A stretch of 41,529 nucleotides of DNA from NCBI GenBank assembly GCA_937895345.1, contig CALAWP010000040.1:1-41529 (forward strand). Direction: 5' to 3'. The translations under genes were made by a program, and so were the position numbers. The notes beneath the pieces are model-generated. The model was not told where the DNA came from and did not search any database. It was given only the letters and a program-made list of their open reading frames with translations. The stretch comes from an uncultured Paenibacillus sp. Lineage in GTDB: Bacteria; Bacillota; Bacilli; Paenibacillales; Paenibacillaceae. Positions 39,818 through 41,529 of this stretch are shown one piece after another (positions within the stretch are counted from its first letter, which is position 1; every line of letters starts with the position of its first letter).

Positions 39818-41447
39818 TCGCAATTCCATGCATCCGCGCAGGATGCGACGCGGCAGCAACTGCGGCCGACGCCGATCGGCGCTATTTCAATCCACGCATC
39901 CGCGTAGGATGCGACCGTTCGATCGCCGCTACCTTTTCCGCAATTTCTTCATTTCAATCCACGCATCCGCGTAGGATGCGACTTTGGAGCAATGGACATC
40001 GGGCAGCAAAACCGCAACATTTCAATCCACGCATCCGCGTAGGATGCGACGTTCCCGCCAGCGGATGGAGCAGCTTCACTTGGGAATTTCAATCCACGCA
40101 TCCGCGTAGGATGCGACGGAGTTGCAGGCGGAAATCTGGCGGATGCTTGGCATTTCAATCCACGCATCCGCGTAGGATGCGACCCAGCGTCTGTTCGCCC
40201 ATGCCAAGCCCCAGCGATTTCAATCCACGCATCCGCGTAGGATGCGACGCTTGTGCTTGGGCTTTGGCACCGCTCTGAGTAATTTCAATCCACGCATCCG
40301 CGTAGGATGCGACACAGTCCACCCGCCTTCTCTCTTCGGCTGACGAGGATTTCAATCCACGCATCCGCGTAGGATGCGACGCGTCATTGCTTTTCACCTC
40401 CCTTCCCTGTAGTGTTATTTCAATCCACGCATCCGCGTAGGATGCGACGAATGCGATAAAGGATTAATCCGTAGGTATGGAGATTTCAATCCACGCATCC
40501 GCGTAGGATGCGACGATGTTTTCATGATTGATTTTCTCACCTCCGAAATTTCAATCCACGCATCCGCGTAGGATGCGACAAGTTCCATCTGGCCAGACAT
40601 CTGATCTAGGGTAATTTCAATCCACGCATCCGCGTAGGATGCGACGTTCACGCTCGGGAATTTCGACGGCCACAACCGATTTCAATCCACGCATCCGCGT
40701 AGGATGCGACGCGTTACTCCAATTATCACGCGATATATTATCGAATTTCAATCCACGCATCCGCGTAGGATGCGACAACGTCCGAGACGGTGCAGTACGC
40801 GACCAAAGCGGGATTTCAATCCACGCATCCGCGTAGGATGCGACGAGCCGGCCGATCGGGACGCCTGGGCCGTTGTCCGCATTTCAATCCACGCATCCGC
40901 GTAGGATGCGACGTTGACGAGCAACCCGAAGTGGACTCTGATGCCGAAATTTCAATCCACGCATCCGCGTAGGATGCGACCTCCGGAAGGCTCTCCATTG
41001 CTTCTTTTTCTCGGTAATTTCAATCCACGCATCCGCGTAGGATGCGACAATTTTCAAATATTACCGGCCAGACCCGAATTGATTTCAATCCACGCATCCG
41101 CGTAGGATGCGACGTTCATTTCGCGAGCCGCTTCCTTCAGGCGGAGTTATTTCAATCCACGCATCCGCGTAGGATGCGACAGATTCATCAACGCCTTATT
41201 CGCGTTATATTCGATATTTCAATCCACGCATCCGCGTAGGATGCGACGTAATCGCCGGATCGGTACTCGGTCGCCAGCGTCAAATTTCAATCCACGCATC
41301 CGCGTAGGATGCGACGATTGACGACCAAGGCCGGCTGCTTGACGCTATGATTTCAATCCACGCATCCGCGTAGGATGCGACGGAGGAGGGCCGGCACTTG
41401 AGTTTATAGTTTCGGATTTCAATCCACGCATCCGCGTAGGATGCGAC
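39818..41447 (-). CRISPR. CRISPR array, type I-C-like repeat, 24 identical repeats plus one degenerate
   Basis: The 32-bp repeat, read on the minus strand, begins GTCGCATCC and ends GGATTGAAAT, with a 7-bp stem CGCATCC / GGATGCG around loop TACGC. This is the type I-C (Dvulg) repeat family. Intact copies start at 39884 and end at 41447, about 65-68 bp apart; all 24 look identical. A 25th copy at 39818-39849 has about eight changes and marks the oldest, leader-distal end. The 24 spacers are 33-36 bp. Transcription should run right to left. No cas gene is in the window; they are expected beyond the right edge. Confidence 0.98.
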
Positions 41448-41529
41448 TCACAACGTTGTTCTTGTTGCGGCTATATTGGAGTGCTACGATAAAAATGCAG
41501 TCGAAAAATACCCTCGTATGAAATAAAAT
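41448..41529 (-). promoter_or_regulatory. Partial CRISPR leader
   Basis: After the last repeat no further repeat appears at the expected 33-36 bp distance, so the array ends here. The remaining 82 bp are AT-rich on the minus strand (ATTTTATTTCATACGAGG at the edge), as expected for a leader carrying the array promoter and integration signals. Only its array-proximal part is visible. Confidence 0.65.

Noticed and set aside
39787..41239. Open frames with repeated NPRIRVGCD, ASHPTRMRGLK and FQSTHPRRMR peptides
   Set aside because: They are translations of the CRISPR repeats in different frames, not genes.
39850..41415. Self-targeting spacers within this window
   Set aside because: By eye I found no spacer matching another part of the window. 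This was not a computed search, and the rest of the genome is unseen.

Overview
The window looks like a chromosomal segment of a GC-rich, endospore-forming member of the Firmicutes, most likely Paenibacillaceae. The evidence is an alpha/beta-type small acid-soluble spore protein, a YtaF-type sporulation membrane protein, Bacillus-like gene order (phoPR, polA, mutM, ytaF, coaE, then nrdR on one strand), many YesMN/AraC-type regulators, and strong GGAGG ribosome binding sites.

Layout. 1-73: tRNA-Ala(GGC). 174-4741: an acyltransferase-3 membrane protein and a large lipoprotein with five FG-GAP/VCBS-type calcium motifs. 4916-11435: housekeeping block nrdR, a spore protein gene (opposite strand), lytic transglycosylase, coaE, ytaF, mutM, polA. 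11550-14328: a two-gene cyclic-di-GMP operon (CBS-GGDEF then EAL). 14476-15913: phoU and pstB. 16266-18342: an M20 amidohydrolase and an AraC regulator on the other strand. 18383-22011: phoP, phoR and a bile-acid/sodium-symporter-type transporter, apparently one operon read transporter-phoR-phoP. 22151-23290: a protein with two tandem HD domains. 23291-24137: a non-coding convergent region with three different repeat arrays. 24138-30684: nagZ-type glycosidase, YesN/YesM two-component system and a sugar-type solute-binding lipoprotein. 30795-35496: SWIM zinc-finger protein, SNF2 helicase and a small protein. 35640-39205: an orphan sensor kinase and a divergent catalase. 39818-41447: a CRISPR array with a type I-C-like repeat. 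It is read on the minus strand; its leader is at the right edge, so cas genes probably lie just outside.

How it fits together. The most informative regulatory signal is a repeated promoter geometry: TT(A/C/T)ACA hexamers every 11 bp, with the last one exactly 9 bp before a -10 hexamer. This is the layout of PhoP-activated promoters. It precedes pstB-phoU (16081-16134) and also the cyclic-di-GMP operon (14367-14420). A weaker two-hexamer version lies between phoR and phoP (19183-19214). The sequence therefore suggests a phosphate regulon that includes second-messenger turnover. pstB-phoU stand without pstSCA, and an amidohydrolase/AraC pair sits where those genes might be expected.

The most unusual non-coding element is at 23907-24086: four inverted repeats with a conserved core (AACGAT, two bases, ATCGTT). 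Their centres are exactly 52 bp apart, and the arms of two of them differ in sequence yet remain fully complementary. It lies beside a degenerate 74-bp tandem repeat. No database search was possible. Product names rest on motifs and gene context read from the sequence, and start codons were chosen from ribosome binding sites and overlaps.
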